Of a stretch of DNA of 64,000 nt, positions 19,233 through 28,132 are shown piece by piece. Positions within the stretch are counted from its first letter, which is position 1. Each line of letters opens with the position of its first letter. The DNA is from Edaphosphingomonas laterariae. GTDB lineage: Bacteria; Pseudomonadota; Alphaproteobacteria; Sphingomonadales; Sphingomonadaceae. The notes beneath the pieces were generated by a model. That model saw only the letters and a list, made by a program, of their open reading frames with translations, searched no databases and was not told the origin of the DNA. Position numbers and translations under genes: made by a program. The stretch covers positions 60,959 to 124,958 of the forward strand of contig NZ_FZOS01000011.1 of NCBI RefSeq assembly GCF_900188165.1. The letters are read 5' to 3'.

Positions 19233-21548
19233 ATGGGGTCGACACCATCCTCTCCACACACGTCTCCTAGAGGACGAAATCTGCGCATACTTTGCGCCGC
19301 GCTGCTCGTTGGCCTGCTGGTCGGCGCGGCATCGCTCTTCGGTCCGCTTGAGTTTGCGATGAAGACGATCCGCAACAAGCTGCATGGCGAACCCGCCAGC
19401 GGGCAGATTGTTGTGGTCGCGATCGATGATCCCAGTCTCGCGGAGTTCGGCTCCTGGCCATGGCCGCGTGCACGGCTGGGCGATATCGCGCTCCGCCTCC
19501 ACGACGCGAACGCCCGCAATATCCATCTCGATTTCGATCTGTCGGCGCCCGGCGCGGCCGCGGATGATGCGCGGCTGGAAGCGGCTTTGGTGAAGACGCG
19601 GGGCCATGTGACGCTTCCCGCCCGCCTTTCGGTCGACATGGTTTCGGGCGGCAGCGTCGATAATCGGCCGATTGCGCGATTCGCCGGGAGCGCCAGAATC
19701 GTCAACACGAACCTCTGGGTGCACCGCGACAGCAAGATCTGGACGCACCCTTATTCGCTCGATGTCGGCGGTCGGCCGATGCCTTCGCTCGCCAGCGTGC
19801 TCAGCGACGTATCGGGGCAGGCCGGCGCCCGGTTCCCGATCGACTATTCGATCGATGTCCGCACGGTGCCCGTGATCAGTGCCCGCGACGTCCTGTCCGG
19901 TCGTTGGAACGCGGCGGCGGTGCGCGGCAAGGATATCGTGGTCGCGCAGACATCCAGCAACGCCGAGCATTATTATGCGCCGGGCTACGCGTTGGTTCCC
20001 GGTGCGTTCTTCCAGGTTCTGGCCGCAGAAACGCTGCGCTCCGGCCGGCCGATTGCGCTCGGCTGGCTGCCGCCGATGCTGCTCGCGGCTGCCTTCGCCG
20101 CTGCCTTCCTGATGGTCCGGCAGCGGACCGTGGCGCGTGGCATTCTGGCGATCGCCTGCGGTCTGTTCCTGGTGGGGCCGGTGTTCCTCGACAGCCTGCA
20201 TATCTTCCTGGAAGTCATGCCGGCCCTCACCGTGCTGGGCATCGTCGCTGGCGTCCGCGCCTACAGCAATGCCCGCCAGGCCTATCAGGCGCGCGGCAAT
20301 ACAAACCCGGTTTCGGGCTTGCCCAACCTCAATGCACTGCGCCAGCAGGGCGAATCGATGAAGGGCACGATCATCGCGGCGCGGATTCAGAATTTCGCCG
20401 AGATCACGACCGCGCTGCCGCAGGAATATGAGAAGGAACTGGTCGAGCAGATCGCCAGCCGGTTCAGCTTCGGCGCGATCGGATCGCCTATCTATCAGGC
20501 GGACGAGGGGATTTTCATCTGGATCGCGCCCGTACAGCGCGAAGAAGCCCTGATCGAACAGCTCAACGGCCTGCACGCGCTGTTCCGCAGTCCGGTGGTG
20601 GTGTCGGCGCAACTCGTGGACCTCAGCGTCACTTTCGGCGTCGACAATGATGGGTCGCGCCCATTGATGCAGCGGGTCGCCAGCGCGCTGGTCGCGGCCG
20701 ACGATGCCGCAAAGGAAGGGCAGCGCTGGGCGACGTTCGATCCGGCGACGCTTGAGGATGCGGAGTGGAAATTGTCGCTGCTCGGCCGGCTCGATCAGGC
20801 CATTGAGCGCGGCGAGATCTGGGTCGCCTATCAGCCCAAGATCGACCTCGCCAGCAATCGCGTGATCGGCGCCGAGGCGCTTGCGCGCTGGAAGCACCCC
20901 GAGAAGGGCGAGATCTTCCCCAGTCAGTTCATCGTTGCTGCCGAACGGAGCGGCCGCATCGAGAATCTGACCGCTTATATCCTGGACAATGCGGTGGCCA
21001 CGGCCGCGCGGATCAATCGCGCCGGCCGGCCGTTCAGCATTGCCGTCAACCTGTCGGTGCGCTTGCTCGACAATCCCGGGCTGATCGGCATGGTCGAACG
21101 CGCGCTCGCCCGTCATGGCCTTGCGCCGCATCTGCTGACGCTGGAGGTGACGGAAACCACCGCGATGGCGAGCGAGAACGAATCCTTCGCGAATCTCGAA
21201 CGGTTGAGCGCGCTCGGCATCGAACTGTCGATCGACGATTATGGCACCGGTCTTTCCACGCTCGAATATCTCAAGAAGATTCCGGCGAACGAGATCAAGA
21301 TCGATCGTAGTTTCATCGGCATGCTCGACAAGTCGCAGGGCGACCGGATCATGGTCCACTCGACCATCCAGCTCGCCCATTCTCTGGGCCGCAAGGTTGT
21401 CGCCGAAGGCGTCGAGAATGGCGCCACTTTGGCCGAGCTACGCCGCATGCAATGCGACTTCGTGCAAGGATATCACACCGGCCGGCCGATGTCGGTCGCG
21501 GCACTCCTCGCGCAACTACTGCCCGATGCAGTCCACTCGGCGGCGTGA
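19233..21548 (+). CDS. CHASE2-type sensor with degenerate GGDEF and intact EAL domain
   Basis: A 771-residue membrane protein. One N-terminal helix (about 18-38) is followed by a CHASE2-like extracytoplasmic region with the typical VVVAIDDPSLAEFGSWPWPR and ARNIHLDFDLS. Two or three helices follow (about 268-335), then a GGDEF-like domain and a C-terminal EAL phosphodiesterase domain. The GGDEF active site is replaced (YQADEGIFIW), so it is probably regulatory. The EAL domain is intact: GAEALARWKHP, EVTETTAM, SIDDYGTGLSTLEYL, KIDRSFI and AEGVENG. It should degrade cyclic di-GMP. The divergent neighbour is a cyclase. Confidence 0.88.
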   Translation: MGSTPSSPHTSPRGRNLRILCAALLVGLLVGAASLFGPLEFAMKTIRNKLHGEPASGQIVVVAIDDPSLAEFGSWPWPRARLGDIALRLHDANARNIHLDFDLSAPGAAADDARLEAALVKTRGHVTLPARLSVDMVSGGSVDNRPIARFAGSARIVNTNLWVHRDSKIWTHPYSLDVGGRPMPSLASVLSDVSGQAGARFPIDYSIDVRTVPVISARDVLSGRWNAAAVRGKDIVVAQTSSNAEHYYAPGYALVPGAFFQVLAAETLRSGRPIALGWLPPMLLAAAFAAAFLMVRQRTVARGILAIACGLFLVGPVFLDSLHIFLEVMPALTVLGIVAGVRAYSNARQAYQARGNTNPVSGLPNLNALRQQGESMKGTIIAARIQNFAEITTALPQEYEKELVEQIASRFSFGAIGSPIYQADEGIFIWIAPVQREEALIEQLNGLHALFRSPVVVSAQLVDLSVTFGVDNDGSRPLMQRVASALVAADDAAKEGQRWATFDPATLEDAEWKLSLLGRLDQAIERGEIWVAYQPKIDLASNRVIGAEALARWKHPEKGEIFPSQFIVAAERSGRIENLTAYILDNAVATAARINRAGRPFSIAVNLSVRLLDNPGLIGMVERALARHGLAPHLLTLEVTETTAMASENESFANLERLSALGIELSIDDYGTGLSTLEYLKKIPANEIKIDRSFIGMLDKSQGDRIMVHSTIQLAHSLGRKVVAEGVENGATLAELRRMQCDFVQGYHTGRPMSVAALLAQLLPDAVHSAA

Positions 21549-21561
21549 CGTAAACATCTGC

Positions 21562-21590
21562 TTGTTAACCATTAACATTAATGGTAAATG
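21562..21590 (+). promoter_or_regulatory. Candidate promoter of the small-ORF locus, with CtrA-half-site-like TTAACCAT
   Basis: TTGTTA (21562-21567) and TAAATG (21585-21590) are 17 nt apart. The spacer contains TTAACCAT followed by the near mirror image ATTAATGGTAA, giving an AT-rich palindrome. TTAACCAT has been described as a CtrA half-site in Caulobacter. Applying that here is inference. Confidence 0.4.
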
Positions 21591-21639
21591 CTCCCTCACG
21601 GGCACTTGAGCGCGCCCGTGCAATGAGAGGGGCATCAAT

Positions 21640-21726
21640 ATGACGGGTCATGTTCGCGGTACTTCGCATCAGCCGGTTCGCTGGGATATTTGGGATTGGC
21701 TCCTTGGCGGTGGCCAGTGGCGCTAA
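21640..21726 (+). CDS. Candidate 28-residue Trp-rich small protein
   Basis: The ATG at 21640 follows GAGAGGGGC at good spacing. The product has the C-terminal half VRWDIWDWLLGGGQWR with four tryptophans. The open frame ends with TAA at 21724-21726, just before a TCGATC-TAGC-GATCGA hairpin and a strong terminator. A hairpin in the leader (CACGGGC / GCCCGTG, 21597-21620) and a promoter-like pair complete a self-contained transcription unit of about 190 nt. I know no family. It could equally be a small RNA whose ORF is incidental. Confidence 0.45.
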   Translation: MTGHVRGTSHQPVRWDIWDWLLGGGQWR

Positions 21727-21752
21727 TTTCGATCTAGCGATCGAGAAGGATG

Positions 21753-21779
21753 AAGCCCCGCTTTTGCGGGGCTTTTTTC
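21753..21779 (+). terminator. Rho-independent terminator of the small-ORF locus
   Basis: AAGCCCCG and CGGGGCTT flank a CTTTTG loop and are followed by a T run (GCTTTTTTCT). This is a textbook terminator that only makes sense for the short plus-strand transcript just upstream, since the EAL gene ended 200 nt earlier. The following stretch 21780-22052 shows nothing I recognise; no cobalamin riboswitch was seen. Confidence 0.9.
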
Positions 21780-22052
21780 TTGGCTGCGACCCCGCCTGGC
21801 GGCGCGTGGCCGCGGGTTTGTAACGCGCAACAAACAAAATATCTGATCTTGGCTGGCGCAGTTCAGTTCGGCCTGCCGCGTTCCAGTTTCACGAATCGCT
21901 TCGCAATTTGGCCTCGCAAGGGAGGCGCGATATTCTCGCGCGCATGATTCCCATCCGTTGTTCACGCGTTTCACCCCGCCGCGAATCGCCTTGCCTGTGC
22001 TGTTGCCTACGCCGTCGGCATGGAACGCTGACATGATCGCGGGGTGCCGCTG

Positions 22053-22715
22053 ATGGCGGACCGTGACGTGGCAGCCGGTGCGCCGGAATTCGACGATCAG
22101 TTCCAGCAGGAACTGGCCGACCTCCTCGCCTGGCGGCGCGACGTTCGGCATTTCCGTAGTGATCCGCTGCCCGATGCGGCGTTGGACGATCTGCTGCGCC
22201 TCGCCGCGCTGGCGCCATCGGTCGGCAATGCCCAGCCATGGCGTTTCGTTCGCCTGCGTACGCCGGAGCTACGGAGCGTCCTGGCCAAGCATGTCGATGA
22301 CGAGGTGGAGCAGGCGGGCGCGCGCTACGGGGACGATGGACGCCGGGCGCTCTATCGCTCGCTCAAGCTCCATGGGCTGCGCGAGGCGCCCGAGATCCTG
22401 GCCGTCTTTTCGGACGAATCACCCGATGCCGGGCACGGCCTGGGTATCCAGACGATGCCCGAGGCGCTGCGTTATTCGACGGTGATGGCGATCCACACAT
22501 TGTGGCTTGCCGCCCGTGCCCGCGGCATCGGCATCGGCTGGGTGTCGATCGTCGACCCGGCGGCGATGACGGAATTGCTGGCCGTGCCGCCCGACTGGCA
22601 CTTCATCGCCTTGCTATGCGTCGGCTATCCCGAGGCGCCGTCCGCAATCCCCGAACTGGAACGTCGCGGCTGGCAGGCCCGCCACGCGTGGGTGGCAGGC
22701 CTGATCGAACGCTGA
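22053..22715 (+). CDS. bluB: 5,6-dimethylbenzimidazole synthase (BluB)
   Basis: A 220-residue flavin-destroying nitroreductase-fold enzyme that converts reduced FMN and O2 into 5,6-dimethylbenzimidazole, the lower ligand of vitamin B12. The diagnostic segments are LLAWRRDVRHFRSDPLP, APSVGNAQPWRFV, MPEALRYSTVMAIHTLWLAARARGIGIGWVSI and a C-terminal ELERRGWQ. ATG 22053 is preferred over GTG 22044, with GCGGGG upstream. It stands alone, but it fits functionally with cobS and cobT 7 kb away. Confidence 0.92.
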   Translation: MADRDVAAGAPEFDDQFQQELADLLAWRRDVRHFRSDPLPDAALDDLLRLAALAPSVGNAQPWRFVRLRTPELRSVLAKHVDDEVEQAGARYGDDGRRALYRSLKLHGLREAPEILAVFSDESPDAGHGLGIQTMPEALRYSTVMAIHTLWLAARARGIGIGWVSIVDPAAMTELLAVPPDWHFIALLCVGYPEAPSAIPELERRGWQARHAWVAGLIER

Positions 22716-22737
22716 TCAATAGGACGCTGAACGCGTT

Positions 22738-23205
22738 TTACTGCGCGGCCTTGCTTCCGCGTGTGCGCGGGGCCGGCTTCGCGGCGGGCCGTTCGCCCTT
22801 CTTCCGGCCCAGCCCGAGTTCCTTGGCAACCGCCCGGCGGCGTTCGCTATAGGCCGGGGCCACCATCGGATAGGTGGCCGGCAGGCCAAAGGCCTCGCGA
22901 TAGCTTTCCGGCGTATAGCCGTGACGCGTGATGTGGCGCTTCAGGCTCTTATACGGCTTGCCGTCGATCAGGCTGACAATATGCTCGGGATTGGACAGCG
23001 ACTTGCGGACGCCGACCATGGCGACGGGCTTGTCGGCCTGCGCGGCTTCGGCGGCGCCGGTTCCGCCAGCGGCCTTCACCAGCGCATCGTGCACCGATCG
23101 GATCAGCACCGGCACATCGCCGGCGGCGACATTGTTGTTCGAAAGATGCGCTGAAACGATATCTGCGGTGAGTTCGATGAGCGCTGCGTTCCGATCGTCG
23201 GCCAT
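22738..23205 (-). CDS. MucR/Ros-family transcriptional regulator, copy 1
   Basis: A 155-residue regulator with the MucR core GKPYKSLKRHITRHGYTPESYREAFGLPATYPMVAPAYSERRRAVAKELGLGRKK. MucR proteins bind AT-rich DNA and oligomerise through the N-terminal helices, acting as H-NS-like silencers of envelope, motility and symbiosis or virulence genes. The zinc-finger cysteines of classical Ros are absent: the IxCLEDG position reads IVSLIDG. The C-terminal tail is Lys/Arg/Ala-rich. It is highly similar to the second copy at 28133. It is convergent with bluB, 22 nt apart. Confidence 0.92.
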   Translation of the reverse strand: MADDRNAALIELTADIVSAHLSNNNVAAGDVPVLIRSVHDALVKAAGGTGAAEAAQADKPVAMVGVRKSLSNPEHIVSLIDGKPYKSLKRHITRHGYTPESYREAFGLPATYPMVAPAYSERRRAVAKELGLGRKKGERPAAKPAPRTRGSKAAQ

Positions 23206-23413
23206 GCCATTCTCCGCTACCGATGCTGCAGGGATTCGACTTTGCTGGTCGATATCTGCTTACTATCTAGCGAATAATTGGGTGTAATACTATGGCTTTC
23301 CATCTGGCATAGTTAATCTGCGGCATCACCGCCGTAACATTGCACGGCAGCGACTGGACAGATGCGTTCACGGCTTGACGTTGCGATGATAATTGGCTGC
23401 CATTATCGATGGC

Positions 23414-24901
23414 ATGCATGTTTCCGAATGCGGAGGCGGGGTGGCGAAACAGGATGAGATCGAGCTGAAGCTGGACGTGACGGCCGCTGCGGCCGAAGCG
23501 ATCCGGTGTTCGCCCTTGCTGGCGGCCGTGCCAGCGCGCGTCGATCGGCTGGCGGCGATCTATTTCGATACGCCTGAACAGGCGCTTCGCGGCGCGGGAC
23601 TGTCCTTTCGCATCCGTCGGGAAGACGGCCGCCATGTCCAGACGCTCAAGGTGACGGGCGGCGCGGCGGCGGGGCTGTTCGCCCGGCAGGAATGGCGGCG
23701 CGAGGTGGCCGGAACCGAACCGGTGATCGATGATAAGGTGCCGCTGCACGCGGTGCTCGGCAGTGCCGATCGGGAGCGGATCGCGGCGGTCTTCGAGATC
23801 GAGGTCGAGCGGCGGACCAGCATCGTCGGCCATGCCGGTGCGGTGATCGAAGTCGCGATCGACCATGGCCGCGCGGTCACGCCCGATGGCGTGGAGAGCT
23901 TTGCCGAAATCGAGCTGGAACTGTGCCAGGGCGAGCCGGCGGCCTTGTTCGATCTCGCCCGGCGGATGAACGAGATTGCCGCCGTCCGCTGCGGCATTCT
24001 CAGCAAGGCCGAGCGCGCCTATCGGTTGACGGAGCGCGCCGCCGGTGATCCTGCTCGCGCCGAGCTTCCCGGGCTGGCGGTGGATGCAAGCGCGGCGGAA
24101 GGCTTTGCGGCGATAGCGTCGGCGTGCCTGCGTCAGTTCCGGCTCAACGAAAGCCTGCTGATGGAACGCCCCCATGCCGGCGCGCTCCATCAGGCGCGGG
24201 TCGCGCTCCGGCGCCTGCGATCCACGATCGTCATGTTTCGCGACATGCTGGGCGATGGGCAGGGCGATTTCCTGAAAAATGAACTGCGCTGGCTGGCCGG
24301 CGAACTGGGCACCGCCCGTGCGCTCGACGTGCTGATCGAGGATGGCGACCATGTTGCGCTTCGGCCGGGGCTCGTCGATGCGCGTGACGCGGCTTATGCG
24401 ACAGCGCTGGCCGCGCTCGAATCGCCGCGTGCGCGCGGGTTGATGATCGATCTGGCCGAATGGATCGCGATCGGCGACTGGCGTCGCGCGCCGGCCGATC
24501 CCGCATCGGTGACGGCGCCGCTTGTCGAGGTGGCGGCCGATGCGCTCGATCGCCTGCGGCGACGGATCAAGCGTGCGGGCAAGCTCAACCATCTCGATGA
24601 CGATGCGCGCCATCGGGTGCGGATCGCCGCCAAGAAACTGCGTTATGCCAGCGAATATTTCGGACCGCTCTTCACGGCAAAGAAGGCGGCGAAACGATAT
24701 GAAAGCTTCGTTGCCGCGCTGGAGGAGATGCAGGACAGCCTTGGACGGTTGAACGACATGGCGTCGGCGGCCGGCCTTCTGGTCCGGCTTGGCATTGTCG
24801 ATCGCGCCGATCCCGTCGATGGCAAGCGCCGGGCCGAGCTTGTCCGCGCCGCTTCCCGCGCGCAGCAGCATTTGCTGGAGACGAAACCCTTCTGGCGCTG
24901 A
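23414..24901 (+). CDS. CYTH and CHAD domain-containing protein
   Basis: About 495 residues. The N-terminal CYTH domain (first 210 residues) begins EIELKLDV, the ExExK signature of triphosphate-tunnel enzymes, with RAGLSFRIRRE-like and FEIEVERRT strands. The C-terminal CHAD domain (about 230-495) is helical with many conserved His and Arg, for example LHQARVALRRLRSTI and HRVRIAAKKLRYASEYF. CHAD domains bind polyphosphate, so a polyphosphate- or triphosphate-related role is likely. Start is uncertain: ATG 23414, or GTG 23441 close behind GGAGGCGG. Confidence 0.88.
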   Translation: MHVSECGGGVAKQDEIELKLDVTAAAAEAIRCSPLLAAVPARVDRLAAIYFDTPEQALRGAGLSFRIRREDGRHVQTLKVTGGAAAGLFARQEWRREVAGTEPVIDDKVPLHAVLGSADRERIAAVFEIEVERRTSIVGHAGAVIEVAIDHGRAVTPDGVESFAEIELELCQGEPAALFDLARRMNEIAAVRCGILSKAERAYRLTERAAGDPARAELPGLAVDASAAEGFAAIASACLRQFRLNESLLMERPHAGALHQARVALRRLRSTIVMFRDMLGDGQGDFLKNELRWLAGELGTARALDVLIEDGDHVALRPGLVDARDAAYATALAALESPRARGLMIDLAEWIAIGDWRRAPADPASVTAPLVEVAADALDRLRRRIKRAGKLNHLDDDARHRVRIAAKKLRYASEYFGPLFTAKKAAKRYESFVAALEEMQDSLGRLNDMASAAGLLVRLGIVDRADPVDGKRRAELVRAASRAQQHLLETKPFWR

Positions 24902-24943
24902 GGGCATCGCGCGCCGGCGTTGCGGTTATATATGTGGCGCTCG

Positions 24944-25609
24944 TCAGCGGGACGGTGCCGTCAGCGCCGCCACCATCATCGCGATAACATCATCCAGGCG
25001 CTCGGCCGGGTCCGCCTGTTGCTTGTCCGGCCCCGGCAGCAGCGCACGCAGCGGCAGGTGCATCAGCAGCATCAGCCGTTCGCCCAGAAGCCGCGGGGCA
25101 TGCTGGGGAAGCGCGGCGCACAGGGCTTCGAACAGCGCCAGCGAAGCAGCGTCGCCACTGGCCTCGCTCAAGGGATGGACGATATCGGGCCAGGGTTGGA
25201 ACTGCGTGGCGAACTGCAGCAGGAAGCGGGCAAAGGCGCACTGGCCTTCGGCGTCGACCTGATGGGCCAGCGGCCGGACGAACGCGCCGATGATGGCGTG
25301 GACGTCCGTGGGGTCCATGCTGGCGAGCAGCGCGTGGCGTTCCACCTCGATCGCGGCGATGCGCGTGTCGAGGATCGCCTGGATCAGCCCTTCGCGGCTG
25401 CCGAAATGATATTGCACGGCATATTTGTTCGCCTGGCCGGCCGCGCGGGCAATCTCCTCCAGCGATACACCGTCGATGCCGCGCTGGCCGATCATCGCCT
25501 CGCCTGCCGCGATCAGCCGATCGCGCGTCGCGCCACGGCGCGATGCCTTGATGGCCGGCCCTTTCGCCGCCGATTTGTCCCGATCGCCACCGGTCACGCT
25601 TGACTCCAT
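24944..25609 (-). CDS. TetR-family transcriptional repressor
   Basis: A 221-residue regulator. The N-terminal helix-turn-helix is RDRLIAAGEAMIGQRGIDGVSLEEIARAAGQANKYAVQYHFGSREGLIQAIL, with YHFGSREGL typical of TetR. The C-terminal ligand domain is not assignable. The ATG at 25609 faces the divergent sulfatase gene across 43 nt that contain a perfect palindromic operator. It therefore probably represses the sulfatase and itself and responds to a substrate-derived ligand. Confidence 0.9.
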   Translation of the reverse strand: MESSVTGGDRDKSAAKGPAIKASRRGATRDRLIAAGEAMIGQRGIDGVSLEEIARAAGQANKYAVQYHFGSREGLIQAILDTRIAAIEVERHALLASMDPTDVHAIIGAFVRPLAHQVDAEGQCAFARFLLQFATQFQPWPDIVHPLSEASGDAASLALFEALCAALPQHAPRLLGERLMLLMHLPLRALLPGPDKQQADPAERLDDVIAMMVAALTAPSR

Positions 25610-25612
25610 ATT

Positions 25613-25628
25613 TAAGTGATAACACTTA
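25613..25628. promoter_or_regulatory. Palindromic operator between tetR and sulfatase
   Basis: TAAGTG-ATAA-CACTTA is a perfect 6-bp inverted repeat placed 3 nt from the TetR start codon and 24 nt before the sulfatase start. Size, position and A/T-rich composition fit a TetR-dimer site controlling both divergent genes. Confidence 0.7.
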
Positions 25629-25652
25629 TAAACGGGAAAAGGGAGAGAGTGG

Positions 25653-27932
25653 ATGCGTAACGGGGCATGGCGCGGCGCCGCTTTGATCGGTTTGATGGTG
25701 GGCATGGCAGGTGCGGAGCCCGTGGTCGCGGCGCCCGCGTCCGCTCCGGCGGCGGACCCATGGCAGCGGCCGGCGGAAGCGCCGCGCGGCGCGCCCAATA
25801 TCATCCTGATCCTGCTCGACGATGTCGGCTTCGGCGCGCCCGGCGCCTTTGGCGGGCCCGTCGCCACCCCGGTCTTCGATCGCCTGTCGGGCGAAGGGCT
25901 GCGTTTCAACCAGTTCCACACCACCTCCGTCTGCTCGCCGACGCGCGCGGCGCTGCTCACCGGGCGCAACCAGCATCGCGTCAATTTCGCCATCGCTTCG
26001 GGCAGCGAGGTCGCCCAGCCCGGCTATAACGGCATCTGGCCGAAATCGACCGCCTCGATGGCCGATGTCCTGCGCCGCAACGGCTATAGCACGGCGGCGT
26101 TCGGCAAATGGCATAACACGCCCAATTGGGAAGCCAGCCCGGTCGGCCCGTTCGATCGCTGGCCGACGGGGCTTGGCTTCGAATATTTCTATGGCTTCAT
26201 GGCGGGGGAGGCCGATCAGTGGGCGCCGATCCTCTACCGCAACACGGCGATCGCGCCGACGCCGGACAAGCCCGGCTATCATTTCACCACCGACATTGCC
26301 GATGATGCGACGGGCTGGATCCACACGCATCAGTCGCTGGCGCCGGACAAGCCCTATTTCCTCTATTTCGCGCCGGGGGCGACGCATGCGCCGCACCAGG
26401 TGCCGCGCGAATGGATCGATAAATATCGCGGCCGGTTCGATCAGGGGTGGGACAAGCTGCGCGAGGAGATCTTTGCCCGCCAGAAGAAGCTGGGCGTGGT
26501 GCCGGCCGATGCGAAGCTCACCCCGCGTCCGGCGGAACTGCCGTCGTGGGACAGCCGCACGCCCGACCAGAAGCGCCTCGCCGCCCGCCAGATGGAGGTC
26601 TATGCCGCCTTCCTAGCGCATACCGACCATGAAATCGGCCGCGTCGTCGATGCGGCGCGCAAGGCGCCCGGCGGCGACAATGTGATGGTGATCTATATCA
26701 TGGGCGACAATGGCGCCTCGGCCGAAGGCGGCATGGACGGTTCGGACCATAATCTTGCCGACATCTTCTACGGTTTCGGCGCGGCCGATGTGGCGACGCA
26801 GCTCGCGCGGGCCGATCAGCTTGGCAGCGATGCGCTCGACAATCATTTTGCCGCGCCATGGGCCTGGGCAACCAACGCGCCTTTCCAGTGGATGAAGCAG
26901 GTCGCGTCGCATTTCGGCGGTACGCGTAATCCGATGGTCATATCCTGGCCGGCGCGGATCACGGATCGGGGGGCGCTGCGGCCGCAATTCGCCCATGTCG
27001 TCGATATCGCGCCGACCATTTATGATGCGGTGGGCATTGCGCCCCCTGCGGCGGTGGATGGGGTTGCGCAGAAAAGCATCGACGGCGTGAGTTTCGCGAC
27101 CACCCTGGGCGGCAAGGCCGTCACGCCGGCGCACCGCACCCAATATTTCGAGATGTTCGGCAATCGTGCCATCTATCGCGATGGCTGGATCGCGAGCGCG
27201 CGGCACAGTTTCCCCTGGCAGCGTACCGGCCGCGCGCTTTCGGTCGAGGACGACAAGTGGGAACTCTATGATCTCACGCGGGACTTTTCGCAGGCAGTGG
27301 ATCTGGCCGCCAAATATCCGGCGCGGGTGGAGGAGCTGAAGGCCCTGTTCCTCAGCGAGGCGCAGCGCAATGATGTGCTGCCGATGGTCACCAATATCGG
27401 TTTCGATACCAGCAAGCCTTCGCTGGAGGCCGGGCGGACCAGTTTCACCTTCCACCGCGATGGCGCGCCGATCCCTTCGCTCACCGGAGCGCCGCTGCTC
27501 TTCGGCCCGCATCGCATCACCGCGCGGATCACCGTGCCGGCGGGCGGCGCGGATGGCACGATCGTCGCCAATGGTGCGCGCGAAGGCGGGTTCGCCTTGT
27601 TCGTCGAAGGCGGCCGGCTGGTCTACCAGAACAATGTCGGCGGCCGCCATTGGGATGAAATCCGCAGCAATGCACCGCTTGCTCCGGGCGCGCACGATAT
27701 CGCGTTCGAACTGACGGGGCAGGGCGCCGCCGCGCGCGGTCGTCTGTCGGTGGATGGCGCGGTCGTCGGCGAAACGCCGATCGCGCGGGTGGCGCTGCCT
27801 TCCTATCTCGGCGCGCTCTGCGTCGGGCGCACCTGCGGCACGCCGGCGGCGCGCGGTTACAAGGCGCCGTTCGTCTATGGTGGCGATATTGAAGAGGTGC
27901 GCATCACGCGCGATCCGCCAGCGCGGCGCTAG
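25653..27932 (+). CDS. Secreted arylsulfatase 1
   Basis: A 759-residue type I sulfatase with an N-terminal signal peptide (to about residue 27). Metal-binding LLDDVGF (Asp56-57) and the sulfatase signature CSPTRAALLTGRN follow. Cys94 in C-x-P-x-R must be oxidised to formylglycine for activity, and a matching maturase is encoded at 32457. GKWH and a HAPHQVP segment complete the active site. The C-terminal 150 residues look like a beta-sandwich appendage. It is clearly paralogous to the sulfatase at 33650. The substrate is unknown. Its stop codon TAG is the first three bases of repeat copy C. Confidence 0.93.
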   Translation: MRNGAWRGAALIGLMVGMAGAEPVVAAPASAPAADPWQRPAEAPRGAPNIILILLDDVGFGAPGAFGGPVATPVFDRLSGEGLRFNQFHTTSVCSPTRAALLTGRNQHRVNFAIASGSEVAQPGYNGIWPKSTASMADVLRRNGYSTAAFGKWHNTPNWEASPVGPFDRWPTGLGFEYFYGFMAGEADQWAPILYRNTAIAPTPDKPGYHFTTDIADDATGWIHTHQSLAPDKPYFLYFAPGATHAPHQVPREWIDKYRGRFDQGWDKLREEIFARQKKLGVVPADAKLTPRPAELPSWDSRTPDQKRLAARQMEVYAAFLAHTDHEIGRVVDAARKAPGGDNVMVIYIMGDNGASAEGGMDGSDHNLADIFYGFGAADVATQLARADQLGSDALDNHFAAPWAWATNAPFQWMKQVASHFGGTRNPMVISWPARITDRGALRPQFAHVVDIAPTIYDAVGIAPPAAVDGVAQKSIDGVSFATTLGGKAVTPAHRTQYFEMFGNRAIYRDGWIASARHSFPWQRTGRALSVEDDKWELYDLTRDFSQAVDLAAKYPARVEELKALFLSEAQRNDVLPMVTNIGFDTSKPSLEAGRTSFTFHRDGAPIPSLTGAPLLFGPHRITARITVPAGGADGTIVANGAREGGFALFVEGGRLVYQNNVGGRHWDEIRSNAPLAPGAHDIAFELTGQGAAARGRLSVDGAVVGETPIARVALPSYLGALCVGRTCGTPAARGYKAPFVYGGDIEEVRITRDPPARR

Positions 27933-28033
27933 AGCCGTTTCCGATCCGACTGCGTCGGCTCGAATGCTCTAAACTTTTAGTTTGGCGCGTTTTCCGAGTC
28001 AGCAGGTGATTCCACCTGCTTGGAAAACGCTCC
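27930..28033. repeat. 105-bp structured palindromic repeat, copy C
   Basis: It begins TAGAGCCGTTTCC and ends GGAAAACGCTCCA, with the same three internal hairpins as copy B. The TAG at 27930-27932 is the stop codon of the sulfatase gene. The remaining intergenic DNA to 28132 shows nothing I recognise. Confidence 0.93.
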
Positions 28034-28132
28034 AGAGCAACAGTTTCGAAATCGCTCTGGGCGAATATCGGGCGGACCGTTGGTTCGCCCGAACCTCCCC
28101 GAAGCCCCACGCCCCGGGGAGGGTGCGGTCGA

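Noticed and set aside
19185..21380. Minus-strand 731-codon open frame antisense to the EAL protein gene
   Set aside because: It is the shadow of a high-GC gene. It has no recognisable domain, is rich in Arg, His and Asp, and the plus strand encodes a full CHASE2-GGDEF-EAL protein.
21640..21779. trp-operon attenuator
   Set aside because: The small frame is Trp-rich and followed by a terminator, but no trp gene follows and no antiterminator pairing is evident.
21700..22052. Cobalamin riboswitch upstream of bluB
   Set aside because: The only B12-box-like GCCACTGG is on the minus strand inside the small ORF, pointing away from bluB, and no further conserved riboswitch parts were seen.
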